Assembly (NCBI RefSeq): GCF_900299525.1
Contig: NZ_OMKA01000003.1
Coordinates: forward strand, 186,001 to 250,000
Source of the DNA: Aquimarina sp. Aq78
Lineage (GTDB): Bacteria > Bacteroidota > Bacteroidia > Flavobacteriales > Flavobacteriaceae
DNA length: 64,000 bases
Direction of reading: 5' to 3'
Position 1 is the first letter of the stretch. Each line of letters begins with the position of its first letter. The notes beneath the pieces were generated by a model that was not told where the DNA came from, ran no database searches, and saw only the letters and a list, made by a program, of their open reading frames with translations. A program made the position numbers and the translations under genes. Below are positions 53,373-61,694 of the stretch, piece by piece.

Positions 53373-55469
53373 TTATTTTACAAAAATCTTTTGAGTAAGT
53401 GTTTTACTATTAGTAATAACTTGTACAAAATAGATACCCGTAGATAACTTACTAATATCTACTGTTTTTCTTACTACATTTCCTCCCGGAGGCGTTTTAA
53501 GATCTAAGATTTCTAATGTTCTTCCGTTTATATCCTTGATACTGATTTGAGAAGAAGATTTTGCATTACTAATTTCAAGATTTAAAAGATCTTTTGCTGG
53601 ATTAGGGAATGCTTTAAATTGCAATCCTCCTGCTGGCCCATCTCCTTTGAAAGCAGAAGAAAATGCTCCTCCACAAGCGCCTAAGTTAGTCCATCCTGTA
53701 GCGGTTCTTTCATATAGATATCCATTATAGGTTACACGGTCACCCACATTATATACAGTACCAGAAGAATATGGTGCTACTCCCGCACAAGGATCGGTTG
53801 TTGTAGTACATGGTCCTAAATTAGTCCATCCTGTAGCAGTTCTTTCATACAAAGATCCATTATAGGTTACTCGATCACCAACACTATAGTTAACATTTGG
53901 AGACCAAGGAGCTACACCATCACAGTTACCGCCACCACTACTACAATTTCCTGAAGAATTATAGGTGGTTTGGCCACAAGTCATTGTAAAATTATCTACT
54001 GTATCTCCTCCAGAAGCTTTTTTGGCTTGCCATGCAGTTCCTACTGTAGTATTTGCATTATACGAACCTCCAGCATTGGCAGATCCCTGTAAAGAATTAT
54101 TCTGATAATATTGTAAGGTACAATCTGTATTATTGGTAAATGTTACAGATATAGCATCTCCTGTATTACACCCACCACCATCACAAGTCTGTAAACAACT
54201 TGATCCTGCAATATAATTACGGATTACATTAGCAGGTTGCGAACCAAATCCTTTGTTGAAATTTACTCCAACACTGGTTTGCGGGCAATAACTCATAATA
54301 GTTCCTCCTCCAGAAGGGTTTCCGGGTACCGAACAACTTCCTTCTGTAAAACCTGAACAACCATCTATTGCTGTATTATTACCATTCCATACACATGCAT
54401 GTGTATGTCGTGATCCTACATTATGTCCTGTCTCATGAGATATTAAGAATACATCAAAAGAATAGGTAGGTATATTTTGATAACTACCTTTGATACCAGA
54501 AACCGCAGCTTTTCTTGATGAGTTACATAGTGTTCCGATTCCTCCGGCTAGTCCTCCTCCAAAACTATAATTCACCATATGGGCTAAATCTCCATTAATA
54601 CCGTTTTGGTTTTTATAGCTGATATAGCTATCAAGACTATTGTTGGTAAACGGTTGATTAGAAGTCCAAGCTTTGGTACCCGATAATTTAATAGATATTT
54701 GATCATTTGCATATAGAGCAGCTACTTGATTAAATACAGCTTCGATATAATTAGAAGCTGCCTGAGCTCCTCCTTTATCGCTAACAATATCTGTACATAT
54801 ATCGAAGAATATTTTTACGCACTTTGCAGCGGCTTTACTTTGTGGGTTATCAGCCAATTCTTCAATCGTGTATCCTCCTTTTTCTATATCGTCCTCTACC
54901 TGACAAGAAAAATCATATAAATAACTAATTTCCTTATCCTTATAGAGGATATGATTCTTACTATTTTCTACAGGTCCAACTACCATATTACCATCCTGAC
55001 CATCGATACTAATAAAACCAGATACTTTATCTTCATAAAAACTAATAGCTACCAGAGAGTTAGTCTGGCCTTTTACTACACCTCTGTAGTGTGCTATGTT
55101 ATCACGAGAAAGCACCTTACCCGAAGGCATATCTATAGCCGAGAAATCGTCTGTTCTAATGCTCACTTTAACAAGGTCGAGTGACATTGCTGATTTCTGC
55201 CCCGGAATACTTAAGTTCATCGTATTCGGGAAATTACCTTGTAAAGATTTCATTTTACTTTGATCTAAAGAAAGTAACACATAATCCTTAAGTTCTTTCG
55301 GAATTTGTAAATTACTTTTTTTAGCAGTTGTAGTAAAAAGTTCGGTGTTTTCAAAATTTGAGCCCGAGGATTTTTGCTGGGCTACTAGTTCACTGGGCTT
55401 TTGTGGTTGAGTTTGCGCAAAGCACATTACCGTAAAAAAGGCAATGGCGATTGTTAATATACGTTTCAT
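53373..55469 (-). CDS. Reprolysin-like zinc metalloprotease with chitin-binding repeats and T9SS sorting domain
   Basis: 698 aa from the ATG at 55469 (signal peptide MKRILTIAIAFFTVMCFAQ); a longer GTG frame is unlikely. The zinc motif HETGHNVGSRHTH (about 343-355) and a Met-turn (TIMSYCP) mark a metzincin near the reprolysin group. A pro-domain (about 20-200) precedes it. Two close repeats (about 515-595), each W/Y-x-x-G-x-x-V-x-Y-N-G-x-L/Y-Y-E, look like CBM5/12 chitin-binding modules. The end (about 615-698, FKAFPNPAKDLLNLEIS to LTQKIFVK) is a type A T9SS sorting domain, so it goes through the outer membrane. Confidence 0.92.
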   Translation of the reverse strand: MKRILTIAIAFFTVMCFAQTQPQKPSELVAQQKSSGSNFENTELFTTTAKKSNLQIPKELKDYVLLSLDQSKMKSLQGNFPNTMNLSIPGQKSAMSLDLVKVSIRTDDFSAIDMPSGKVLSRDNIAHYRGVVKGQTNSLVAISFYEDKVSGFISIDGQDGNMVVGPVENSKNHILYKDKEISYLYDFSCQVEDDIEKGGYTIEELADNPQSKAAAKCVKIFFDICTDIVSDKGGAQAASNYIEAVFNQVAALYANDQISIKLSGTKAWTSNQPFTNNSLDSYISYKNQNGINGDLAHMVNYSFGGGLAGGIGTLCNSSRKAAVSGIKGSYQNIPTYSFDVFLISHETGHNVGSRHTHACVWNGNNTAIDGCSGFTEGSCSVPGNPSGGGTIMSYCPQTSVGVNFNKGFGSQPANVIRNYIAGSSCLQTCDGGGCNTGDAISVTFTNNTDCTLQYYQNNSLQGSANAGGSYNANTTVGTAWQAKKASGGDTVDNFTMTCGQTTYNSSGNCSSGGGNCDGVAPWSPNVNYSVGDRVTYNGSLYERTATGWTNLGPCTTTTDPCAGVAPYSSGTVYNVGDRVTYNGYLYERTATGWTNLGACGGAFSSAFKGDGPAGGLQFKAFPNPAKDLLNLEISNAKSSSQISIKDINGRTLEILDLKTPPGGNVVRKTVDISKLSTGIYFVQVITNSKTLTQKIFVK

Positions 55470-55669
55470 TTTTTTGGTTTTAAGGTTTGAATCTTTAATT
55501 AATAATGGCTGACCCCGAACCACTATTTTAAAAACTCAAAACAGTTTGTGTATCATAAAGTTACAAACTTAATACCTACCCAAAAAGGTTACTAAGCATT
55601 ATTTGCAAATTGCACTAATTATTATAATTTATACCTTCTTTGTGTATGGTAAACCCTTTGTGAAGCATG

Positions 55670-56506
55670 TTATTTTTTGTGATGTAGTAATTTATTGACA
55701 GCATAATACTCCCAATCTGCTCTATCTTTAATAAGGTCAACCAGGATATCTTTATGCCCGGCACCATAAATGACCAAAACTCTATCTGTTGGTTCAACAA
55801 TTCTGTTAAGGTTAGTAAAGATCTTTAAATTTCTATCATACCATTTTGAAACCACATCGGTACCTATATAATTACCTTCCTTGCCAAAAGAAACCAGATG
55901 CTTTAGATAAAACGTTTGATTGTAATTTTTATCAAAGTCATTAGAATTAGCAAATTTTATAATGTCTAAAACAGAGCCTTTGGATATAGATTTCATATCA
56001 TTTTGCATACTACCAATCAGTTTTTTAAATTCTGCTAATTGTATTTCCTGATTATTTTGTTTTGCATAAGCAATAACAGGAGCTGTATCAAATTCTGTAT
56101 GTGCATCTATGGGATATAGTTTATCATGCCCCATTTGTTTTGCTAAAGGGTAAGCTATTTGAACAGTTTCGCTAGACATCCTCCATTTATCATCTTCACT
56201 TATTTCTTTTTCTAATACTCCATTTAGATACTTGGTATAATAAATCTGGCTCCATAAGGTCTCCCCTAATGACGATTCTATAGCAATCTTGGTTGGTTTA
56301 AACTTAGCAATCAAATCAATAAGTTCTTTTAATTCTGCCTGTCTTTTATCAGAATGAATATTACCCATATCCATATTTACTTCATCGGCTCCGGGGTTAT
56401 GTAAATGTATCATACCCAAAATACTAATAACAGGTTTTTGATCTTGAGCATTACAAGGTAAACAGATAGTGAATACAGTAATTAAAATTGAAATGAGGTT
56501 ACGCAT
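55670..56506 (-). CDS. DUF5694-like secreted protein (TraB/Tiki superfamily)
   Basis: 278 aa with a signal peptide (ends PCNAQ, about 21). The core recalls the TraB/GumN/Tiki group: ISILGMIHLHNPGADEVNMDM near 29-49 (a short H-x-H), then PTKIAIESSLGE near 80 (Glu), and GAGHKDILVDLI near 250 (a Gly-x-Gly-His close to the end). I associate the N-terminus with DUF5694. Tiki proteins are metal-dependent proteases in animals; the bacterial members are mostly unstudied. It sits in tandem with another protein of the same broad fold (56656), with a REP-like element between. Confidence 0.7.
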   Translation of the reverse strand: MRNLISILITVFTICLPCNAQDQKPVISILGMIHLHNPGADEVNMDMGNIHSDKRQAELKELIDLIAKFKPTKIAIESSLGETLWSQIYYTKYLNGVLEKEISEDDKWRMSSETVQIAYPLAKQMGHDKLYPIDAHTEFDTAPVIAYAKQNNQEIQLAEFKKLIGSMQNDMKSISKGSVLDIIKFANSNDFDKNYNQTFYLKHLVSFGKEGNYIGTDVVSKWYDRNLKIFTNLNRIVEPTDRVLVIYGAGHKDILVDLIKDRADWEYYAVNKLLHHKK

Positions 56507-56544
56507 AATAGTATTATTTTAAAATTATTAAATAGGTGTGTTGT

Positions 56545-56651
56545 AACCAGAGCTCAACGTAAGAAAATAACTATTCTCGATAGTCCTACTGAGCTTGTCG
56601 AAGTATCAGATCACTCGGATTGACGTCATTTTCTTACGTCGAACTCTGGTT
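56545..56651. repeat. REP-like element, copy 1
   Basis: Outer arms AACCAGAG / CTCTGGTT and inner arms ACGTAAGAAAAT / ATTTTCTTACGT pair perfectly, with only four unmatched bases per side between them. The core contains CTATTCTCGATAGTC, CTGAGCTTGTCGAAG and CACTCGGATTGACG. The core is shared with 60002-60093, but the arms differ. It fills the spacer between two - strand genes. Confidence 0.7.
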
Positions 56652-56655
56652 TGTA

Positions 56656-57945
56656 CTAATTTTTATTTGGTGTTACTCTCTTATCTAAGGGTAGAATGAG
56701 TTGATAATCATAACCATCAATTAAACTCTTAATCTTATGGTAATCACCATTTACTGGTAATGTTATACGTCCTTCTTGAATATCACTACGTATCGCTTCT
56801 AAATCAATGATAGTCCATTGATCCCGTTTTGCCAGGATCATAAAATCTCGAAGACGTTTATAGTAAGAAGCGTATTTTTCTAAGTAATCTTGTTCTTCTC
56901 CTTTTTCGTTACTATAATAACGGTGCCATGTATTTATGATAGTGGCTTTACTTCCTCCTTCTTCAGCAAGTTGAGTAACTAGATCTCCCAGGTCATAACA
57001 ACCATTAGTTAAAATTTTTGAAGCGTGTAGATTTCCGAATTTTAGAAATACTTTAGGATTTGACTCTGTTAGTGATGCTTTTTTATACTGGGTTAAAAAA
57101 TTATTACGCATATAACTTATTCGGTCTGCATGTGAATCTTCTCGCCAACGCGTATAAATATCCCAACTAATTTCTAAATCTTCAACTATCTTTTTGGTAT
57201 TCTTATTTCCGCGAAAGTGATTTAAATACTGTTGCACTACAGGCTCTTTTTGGATTTCGTCAAAAAGCTTAATTTCTGCACCTGGTACATTATCTTTTGC
57301 ATACCAAGAGGCAATTATTTTTGAAGCTTGTTCTTTTTCTGATTTGATGATTTCATAGTCAGGACTATCGGTAACAAAAGTGAGTAGCTCATCCATAAAA
57401 TATAATGTAGACGAGTAGTATTCTTGATCAAGTCCCCAGATATTCATATCACGATCGCGAATAGCTTTTAGAAAATAAGCATCCTCAAGACCATCAAAGA
57501 AAGGGATTGGGATCTCATGAGCTTCTTCAAGAGCGTATTGTGTAGTAAACTCTTTAAGATTCTCTACTGTGGCTGATGGCGGTGTACTAAGTGCTATCAA
57601 TTTTTTTGCTGAGTACGGGCCAACTTCAAAAGCAGTGTGATTAAATCCTGCTTTATGTAACATTGGGATGAGTCTTGTAATCAATTGCGAAGTAGCTTTT
57701 GAACCATGGCGTTCACCAAACATCACAAACTGCGATTTAGAAATAATACGTTCCAGCATTGCACGGCCTTCTCCAGCAATAGCCGTATCTGTAATTGTAA
57801 AATATCTAGTTTTTGTAGCGATATACGATGCATCTATAACAGGTGCCGGATTCGTCTTCTCAATTTTGACCTCAACACTATCCATGGGTTTCTCTTTACA
57901 AGAAAAGAATAGGATTATAATACTAAGTGCAATAAATGATTTCAT
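56656..57945 (-). CDS. Lipoprotein of the erythromycin-esterase/Tiki-like fold
   Basis: 429 aa with a lipobox (ILFFSC, Cys 16). The core has SQFVMFGERHGSKATSQL near 72-89 (G-E-x-H), HTAFEVGPYSAKKL near 102 (a downstream Glu), MNIWGLDQEYYSS near 165 (D-Q-E) and FLKFGNLHASKIL near 300 (Gly-x-x-His). Spacing of G-E-x-H, E and the late G-x-x-H is like the EreA/ChaN/TraB superfamily. An antibiotic role is not implied; most members are uncharacterised. It is upstream of the DUF5694-like gene, same strand, with a REP-like element between. Confidence 0.65.
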   Translation of the reverse strand: MKSFIALSIIILFFSCKEKPMDSVEVKIEKTNPAPVIDASYIATKTRYFTITDTAIAGEGRAMLERIISKSQFVMFGERHGSKATSQLITRLIPMLHKAGFNHTAFEVGPYSAKKLIALSTPPSATVENLKEFTTQYALEEAHEIPIPFFDGLEDAYFLKAIRDRDMNIWGLDQEYYSSTLYFMDELLTFVTDSPDYEIIKSEKEQASKIIASWYAKDNVPGAEIKLFDEIQKEPVVQQYLNHFRGNKNTKKIVEDLEISWDIYTRWREDSHADRISYMRNNFLTQYKKASLTESNPKVFLKFGNLHASKILTNGCYDLGDLVTQLAEEGGSKATIINTWHRYYSNEKGEEQDYLEKYASYYKRLRDFMILAKRDQWTIIDLEAIRSDIQEGRITLPVNGDYHKIKSLIDGYDYQLILPLDKRVTPNKN

Positions 57946-58147
57946 TATTCTTCGGTTTTAAAGCAAAAAAAAACGATACGGGCTTAACAAATAACAGATT
58001 TACACCTATCCTGATATCTACCGGACAAAAGAGGGATAAAAGAACTATTTGATATTTGGTTGTATGGTTTACTGGTTTTGTATAAAGAAAAAGAGCATTG
58101 TAACCAGGAACGTATAAATTGAATATTCAAAATACTATTTTTGAATT

Positions 58148-59191
58148 ATGATCGTATTCAAATACCGTTGGAGGTACCACACACTGCTTGGCATATTAAT
58201 TATTATAATGGATTTATATGGAGATTATATCTACAAGCAAAAAAGTAGTTGGGCAGAATATTTTGATTACCCTATATACTTGTTTGGAATAACAATGTAT
58301 ATCACCTTCTTTAGTATTTATGTGATTAATTATAAAGTATTATGCCCACTTATGCTTTCGCGAAAGCGTATTGTACCATACTGTCTCGGTATAATTCTAT
58401 TGGTGTTTCTATATGCGGGTATTCGCTATTTGCTAGAAGAAGTACTACTCTATTCTATTACCGGGTTGCATAATTATGGAGATAATTTTCGTCATTTTGG
58501 GTACTATGTATTTGATAACTCATACTATGCCTCAAAAAGTTTGTTGTTTAGTACTGCTATATATCTTTTCTTTCGATTCGTAGATCATAAAGAAGCGATT
58601 CATCAATTAAAAATTGAAAATAAAAAAGCAGAATTGAGCTTGCTTAAATCACAATTAGGACCGCATTTCCTTTTTAATACACTTAACAGTTTTTACTCAG
58701 AATTACTTATAGAGAGTCAGCCTAAAATCGCGGCAGACATTCATAGACTTTCGGATTTGTTACGTTTTGTGACTTATGAGACTCAGCAGGATAAAATACT
58801 TTTAAAAAAGGATCTTAAGTTTATTGCTGATTATATTTACTTTTTTCAAAAACGTTATGAGGATAATCTGGCAGTAGACTACCAGGTAAATGGAAGTGTC
58901 ACAGATCAGGAGGTGCCCGCCATGCTATTGATTCATTTTATAGAAAATGTGTTTAAACATGGGATCGTTAATGACAAATCTGCTAAGGCAAATATTACAA
59001 TAACCATCCTTCCGAGTGCTATTGAAATCAGTACTAAAAACAAAATTTCTACTTCAGAGAAATATGTAGAGCAAGGAATAGGATATTCAAGTATTCAAAA
59101 AAGGTTAACCGCTCTTTTTAAAAATGATTTCATACTATACCGTAAAGAAGAAAAACCTTATTTTGAAGCTTATTTAAAAATACCACTATGA
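58148..59191 (+). CDS. LytS-type sensor histidine kinase (second pair)
   Basis: 347 aa. The N-terminal 145 residues hold four membrane helices without a known sensor. A linker (ENKKAELSLLKSQL) leads to the kinase motif LGPHFLFNTLNS with H173, then VPAMLLIHFIENVFKHGI (N box), ISTKNKI and GIGYSSIQKRL (weak G boxes; the glycine run is short). Its last 4 bp overlap the start of the response regulator (ATGA), so translation is coupled. It has the same design as the pair at 21264-23066 but is not a close copy. Confidence 0.9.
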   Translation: MIVFKYRWRYHTLLGILIIIMDLYGDYIYKQKSSWAEYFDYPIYLFGITMYITFFSIYVINYKVLCPLMLSRKRIVPYCLGIILLVFLYAGIRYLLEEVLLYSITGLHNYGDNFRHFGYYVFDNSYYASKSLLFSTAIYLFFRFVDHKEAIHQLKIENKKAELSLLKSQLGPHFLFNTLNSFYSELLIESQPKIAADIHRLSDLLRFVTYETQQDKILLKKDLKFIADYIYFFQKRYEDNLAVDYQVNGSVTDQEVPAMLLIHFIENVFKHGIVNDKSAKANITITILPSAIEISTKNKISTSEKYVEQGIGYSSIQKRLTALFKNDFILYRKEEKPYFEAYLKIPL

Positions 59192-59901
59192 ATATATCAT
59201 CATTGCGTTGTCTTATTGTAGATGATGAACCGCCAGCGATACGTTTGTTAGAAAATTATGTAGAAAAAATATCTTTTTTAGAGTGTGTTGCTAGTACCAC
59301 AAAAGCTCTGGAAGCACTAAAACATATTGAAAGTGATGCTATTGATTTAGTTTTTTTGGATATTCAGATGCCGGATTTATCTGGTATTCAATTATCAAAA
59401 ATCATCAAAGATAAAGTACAGATTATTTTTACTACAGCTTACCCACAATTTGCTATAGAAGGATATGATCTAAATGCAGTGGATTATTTATTAAAACCTT
59501 TTGAATTCGATCGTTTTTACCAAGCTGTTCTCAAGGTAAAGCAAAAAGAAGAGTTCTCTTCTAATAATGTATCTACAAAAGAATACGTATTTATAAAAAC
59601 CGATGGTAAAAACAATTATGAAAAAGTATATCTAAATGATATCTTATATATAGAAGGACTAAAAAATTATGTCGCTGTTCATTTATCAAATAATCAAATC
59701 ATTACATACAGTACCTTAAAACATATAGAAAGCACCCTCCCTTCTACTACCTTTATTAAGGTTCATAAATCATACATTGTTTCAATCAATCACATTATCA
59801 AGACAGATTCTCTGCATGTCTATATTCATGATAAGACATTACCAATAAGTGATACCTATCGCAAAGCTTTTTTTGAAATGATTAGCAAAAGAAAGTTATA
59901 A
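59188..59901 (+). CDS. LytTR family response regulator (second pair)
   Basis: 237 aa. Receiver: LIVDDEPPAIR at 9-19, phosphoacceptor D58 in LVFLDIQMPDLSG, Lys in LLKPFEFDRF near 108. The LytTR domain runs from about 135 to the end (ILYIEGLKNYVAVHLSNNQIITYSTLKHIES, FIKVHKSYIVSINHI). Coupled to the kinase by a 4-bp overlap. No target gene is obvious; the DUF2490 gene begins 331 bp downstream after a spacer with a REP-like element and a gene remnant. Confidence 0.92.
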   Translation: MNISSLRCLIVDDEPPAIRLLENYVEKISFLECVASTTKALEALKHIESDAIDLVFLDIQMPDLSGIQLSKIIKDKVQIIFTTAYPQFAIEGYDLNAVDYLLKPFEFDRFYQAVLKVKQKEEFSSNNVSTKEYVFIKTDGKNNYEKVYLNDILYIEGLKNYVAVHLSNNQIITYSTLKHIESTLPSTTFIKVHKSYIVSINHIIKTDSLHVYIHDKTLPISDTYRKAFFEMISKRKL

Positions 59902-60000
59902 AGGATATCCATTGTACATTTTGATGTTTTTGAATTCCAAATTCGTTAATTCAAGTTCTTCGATCATAGGAAGAAGTGTATCGAGAATAGAATTTGGGAT
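59897..60000 (-). pseudogene. Possible C-terminal gene remnant cut by a REP-like element
   Basis: On the - strand an open frame reads IPNSILDTLLPMIEELELTN, then LEFKNIKMYNGYPL and a TAA at 59899-59897. The composition is protein-like, with a helical amphipathic pattern. Upstream the frame enters the REP-like repeat, where it makes no protein sense. It may be the tail of a gene broken by that element, overlapping the end of the LytTR gene. This is by eye only. Confidence 0.35.
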
Positions 60001-60001
60001 C

Positions 60002-60093
60002 AAAAAAGTTATTCTCGATAGTCTTGCTGAGCTTTCCGAAATACAATTTTTCTTCGTTTCACTATGAAAAACCACTCGAATTGACGCTTTTTT
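60002..60093. repeat. REP-like element, copy 2
   Basis: The core matches copy 1 (56545-56651): TATTCTCGATAGTC, TGAGCTT..CGAA, CACTCG.ATTGACG. The middle is about 25 bp longer. The flanks pair as AAAAAAG (60002-60008) and CTTTTTT (60087-60093), but share no sequence with the arms of copy 1. Between the LytTR gene and DUF2490, it takes up most of a 331-bp gap together with the remnant at 59897 and a promoter box at 60197. Confidence 0.65.
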
Positions 60094-60196
60094 ATAGTAT
60101 TAGTTTTAAAATGCACAACGAGTTAAAGGATATTAGTTTATTTTAAATTTGTGTTGGTTTTCACATTAAATTAAGTTTTCAATAGAATTACTTTAT

Positions 60197-60204
60197 TAAT
60201 TTTG
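60197..60204 (+). promoter_or_regulatory. -7 box TAATTTTG of the DUF2490/isochorismatase operon
   Basis: An exact TAnnTTTG 27 bp before the DUF2490 start. Upstream at the usual distance there is only AGTTTTC, so the -33 element is weak. Confidence 0.5.
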
Positions 60205-60231
60205 GGAAAAATTCAAAACGTATTCTAAATT

Positions 60232-60921
60232 ATGAACACAAAAAATCTCTTTCTCTTCTTAGTATTACTTTCTGCAATTAATTTTTCTAATGCCCAGGAT
60301 AACGGTGAAAATGAGTTAGGAGCCTGGTACATGTATTTTGGAACAAATCGTGTAAGTGATAAACTTAGTATTCATTCTGAAGCACAGTTTCGCTTTTATG
60401 AGGTTACTTCAAGTTTTAATCAATTATTACTAAGAACAGGATTGAATTATCATATCAGCGATAAAGCGATAGCTACCTTAGGATATGGATTTATTAGTAC
60501 CGATGGTACATTTGAGGATACTCCTGGTGAAGAAAACACAAATGAGCATCGAATCTTTGAGCAGTTTATTTTGAAGAATACTGTAGGAAAATTTAAATTC
60601 GAGCATCGATACCGTCTCGAGCAACGATTTATCAGCACACAGAATGATGATTTCACCGAGCATAGAGCACGGTATCGTTTACAACTCACTTACCCAATTA
60701 ATCAAAAATGGTTTCTAAATGCCTATGATGAAGTATTTATCAATCTTCAAGAACCAATTTTTGGTCAAAACAGATTATACGGCGCTGTAGGGTATAATGT
60801 AAAATCTAATTTTAGCATACAGCTGGGATATCTAAAAAATCATTTTACCGGCGTTAATTATGATCGATTACAGTTAGGAGTGATCTATAATACTGATTTT
60901 AGAAAAAAGGAAAAAAACTAA
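60232..60921 (+). CDS. DUF2490 outer-membrane-like protein
   Basis: 229 aa with a signal peptide (ends NFSNAQ, about 22). It opens GAWYMYFGTNRVSDKLSIHSEAQFRFYE, which is the DUF2490 start, and goes on as strands with LLLRTGLNYHIS, FEHRYRLEQRFI and HRARYRLQLTYPI. It ends VNYDRLQLGVIYNTDF. The arrangement fits a small outer-membrane beta-barrel. The stop TAA overlaps the next ATG (TAATG), so the isochorismatase-like enzyme is co-translated, an unusual pairing. Confidence 0.85.
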   Translation: MNTKNLFLFLVLLSAINFSNAQDNGENELGAWYMYFGTNRVSDKLSIHSEAQFRFYEVTSSFNQLLLRTGLNYHISDKAIATLGYGFISTDGTFEDTPGEENTNEHRIFEQFILKNTVGKFKFEHRYRLEQRFISTQNDDFTEHRARYRLQLTYPINQKWFLNAYDEVFINLQEPIFGQNRLYGAVGYNVKSNFSIQLGYLKNHFTGVNYDRLQLGVIYNTDFRKKEKN

Positions 60922-61499
60922 TGCAGATTTCAAAAGATAATAACCCGGCATTATTACTTATAGATATCCAAAAAGGATTTGAAAATATAGCACATTGGGG
61001 TGGAGAACGTAACAATCCTGATGCAGAAACCAATATGGAAAAGCTCCTGGTGTTTTGGAGAACACATGATCTTCCTATATTTCACATCAAACATTGTTCT
61101 ACTACTTCAAATTCTCCTCTGGCTAAAGGCAATATAGGTAATGAATTTATGGATTTTAATACTCCGCTAGTAAATGAGCCTGTTATCGAAAAGGATGTGA
61201 ATAGTGCTTTTATAGGTACCAATCTTAAAGAACAATTAGAACAAAAAAATATAGATACTCTGGTTATTATAGGATTAACCACAGATCATTGTGTATCTAC
61301 CACTACCAGAATGGCTGGTAATTTTGGATTTAAAACCTATTTGATAGAAGATGCTGTTGCCACTTTTAATAAAGTAGGTGCTAATGGCCAAAACTACGAT
61401 GCACAATTAATTCATGATACGGCAATAGCTAGTCTAAAAGATGAATTTGCTACAATTGTATCAACACAAAAACTTTTAGATCAAGTATCTCATACTTAG
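60921..61499 (+). CDS. Isochorismatase-like cysteine hydrolase
   Basis: 192 aa, cytoplasmic. The Asp-Lys-Cys triad is complete: D15 (LLLIDIQKGF), K91 (IEKDVNSAF) and C124 (TTDHCVSTTTR), with the cis-peptide GLTTDHC loop. The family covers nicotinamidases, carbamoylases and isochorismatases; the exact substrate is not known, though TTDHCVSTTTRMA looks like the general amidohydrolase branch. It overlaps the DUF2490 gene by 1 bp. Confidence 0.88.
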   Translation: MQISKDNNPALLLIDIQKGFENIAHWGGERNNPDAETNMEKLLVFWRTHDLPIFHIKHCSTTSNSPLAKGNIGNEFMDFNTPLVNEPVIEKDVNSAFIGTNLKEQLEQKNIDTLVIIGLTTDHCVSTTTRMAGNFGFKTYLIEDAVATFNKVGANGQNYDAQLIHDTAIASLKDEFATIVSTQKLLDQVSHT

Positions 61500-61583
61500 A
61501 TCAAAATTGTATCTAAACATGATCTTGAAAATAAGCATATCACTAGTAGCCTGATTAGCAGACATAGAAAAGGCTAAAACCAT

Positions 61584-61638
61584 AAAAGATTTATTAATTT
61601 AGCTACTCATATAAAAGAAATATAGTTACTACGGTAAC
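61584..61638 (+). repeat. Dispersed ~55-bp intergenic repeat, copy C
   Basis: AAAAGATTTATTAATTTAG, CTACTCATATAAAAGAAATA, ending AGTTACTACGGTAAC. It is 57 kb from copies A and B. The inner inverted repeat GTTAC/GTAAC is kept, with a different centre. The downstream end is diverged (ATTGCTGATAATT in place of ATTGTTATCAAC). It lies 57 bp before the second Crp/Fnr gene. Confidence 0.6.
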
Positions 61639-61694
61639 TTTATTTACTTATTGCTGATAATTTAAAAAATCAACTTCGAGAAATAATTGAACTA

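Noticed and set aside
54726-55184. + strand open frames opposite the metalloprotease
   Set aside because: Antisense to a well-supported gene and of low-complexity, aromatic-rich composition.
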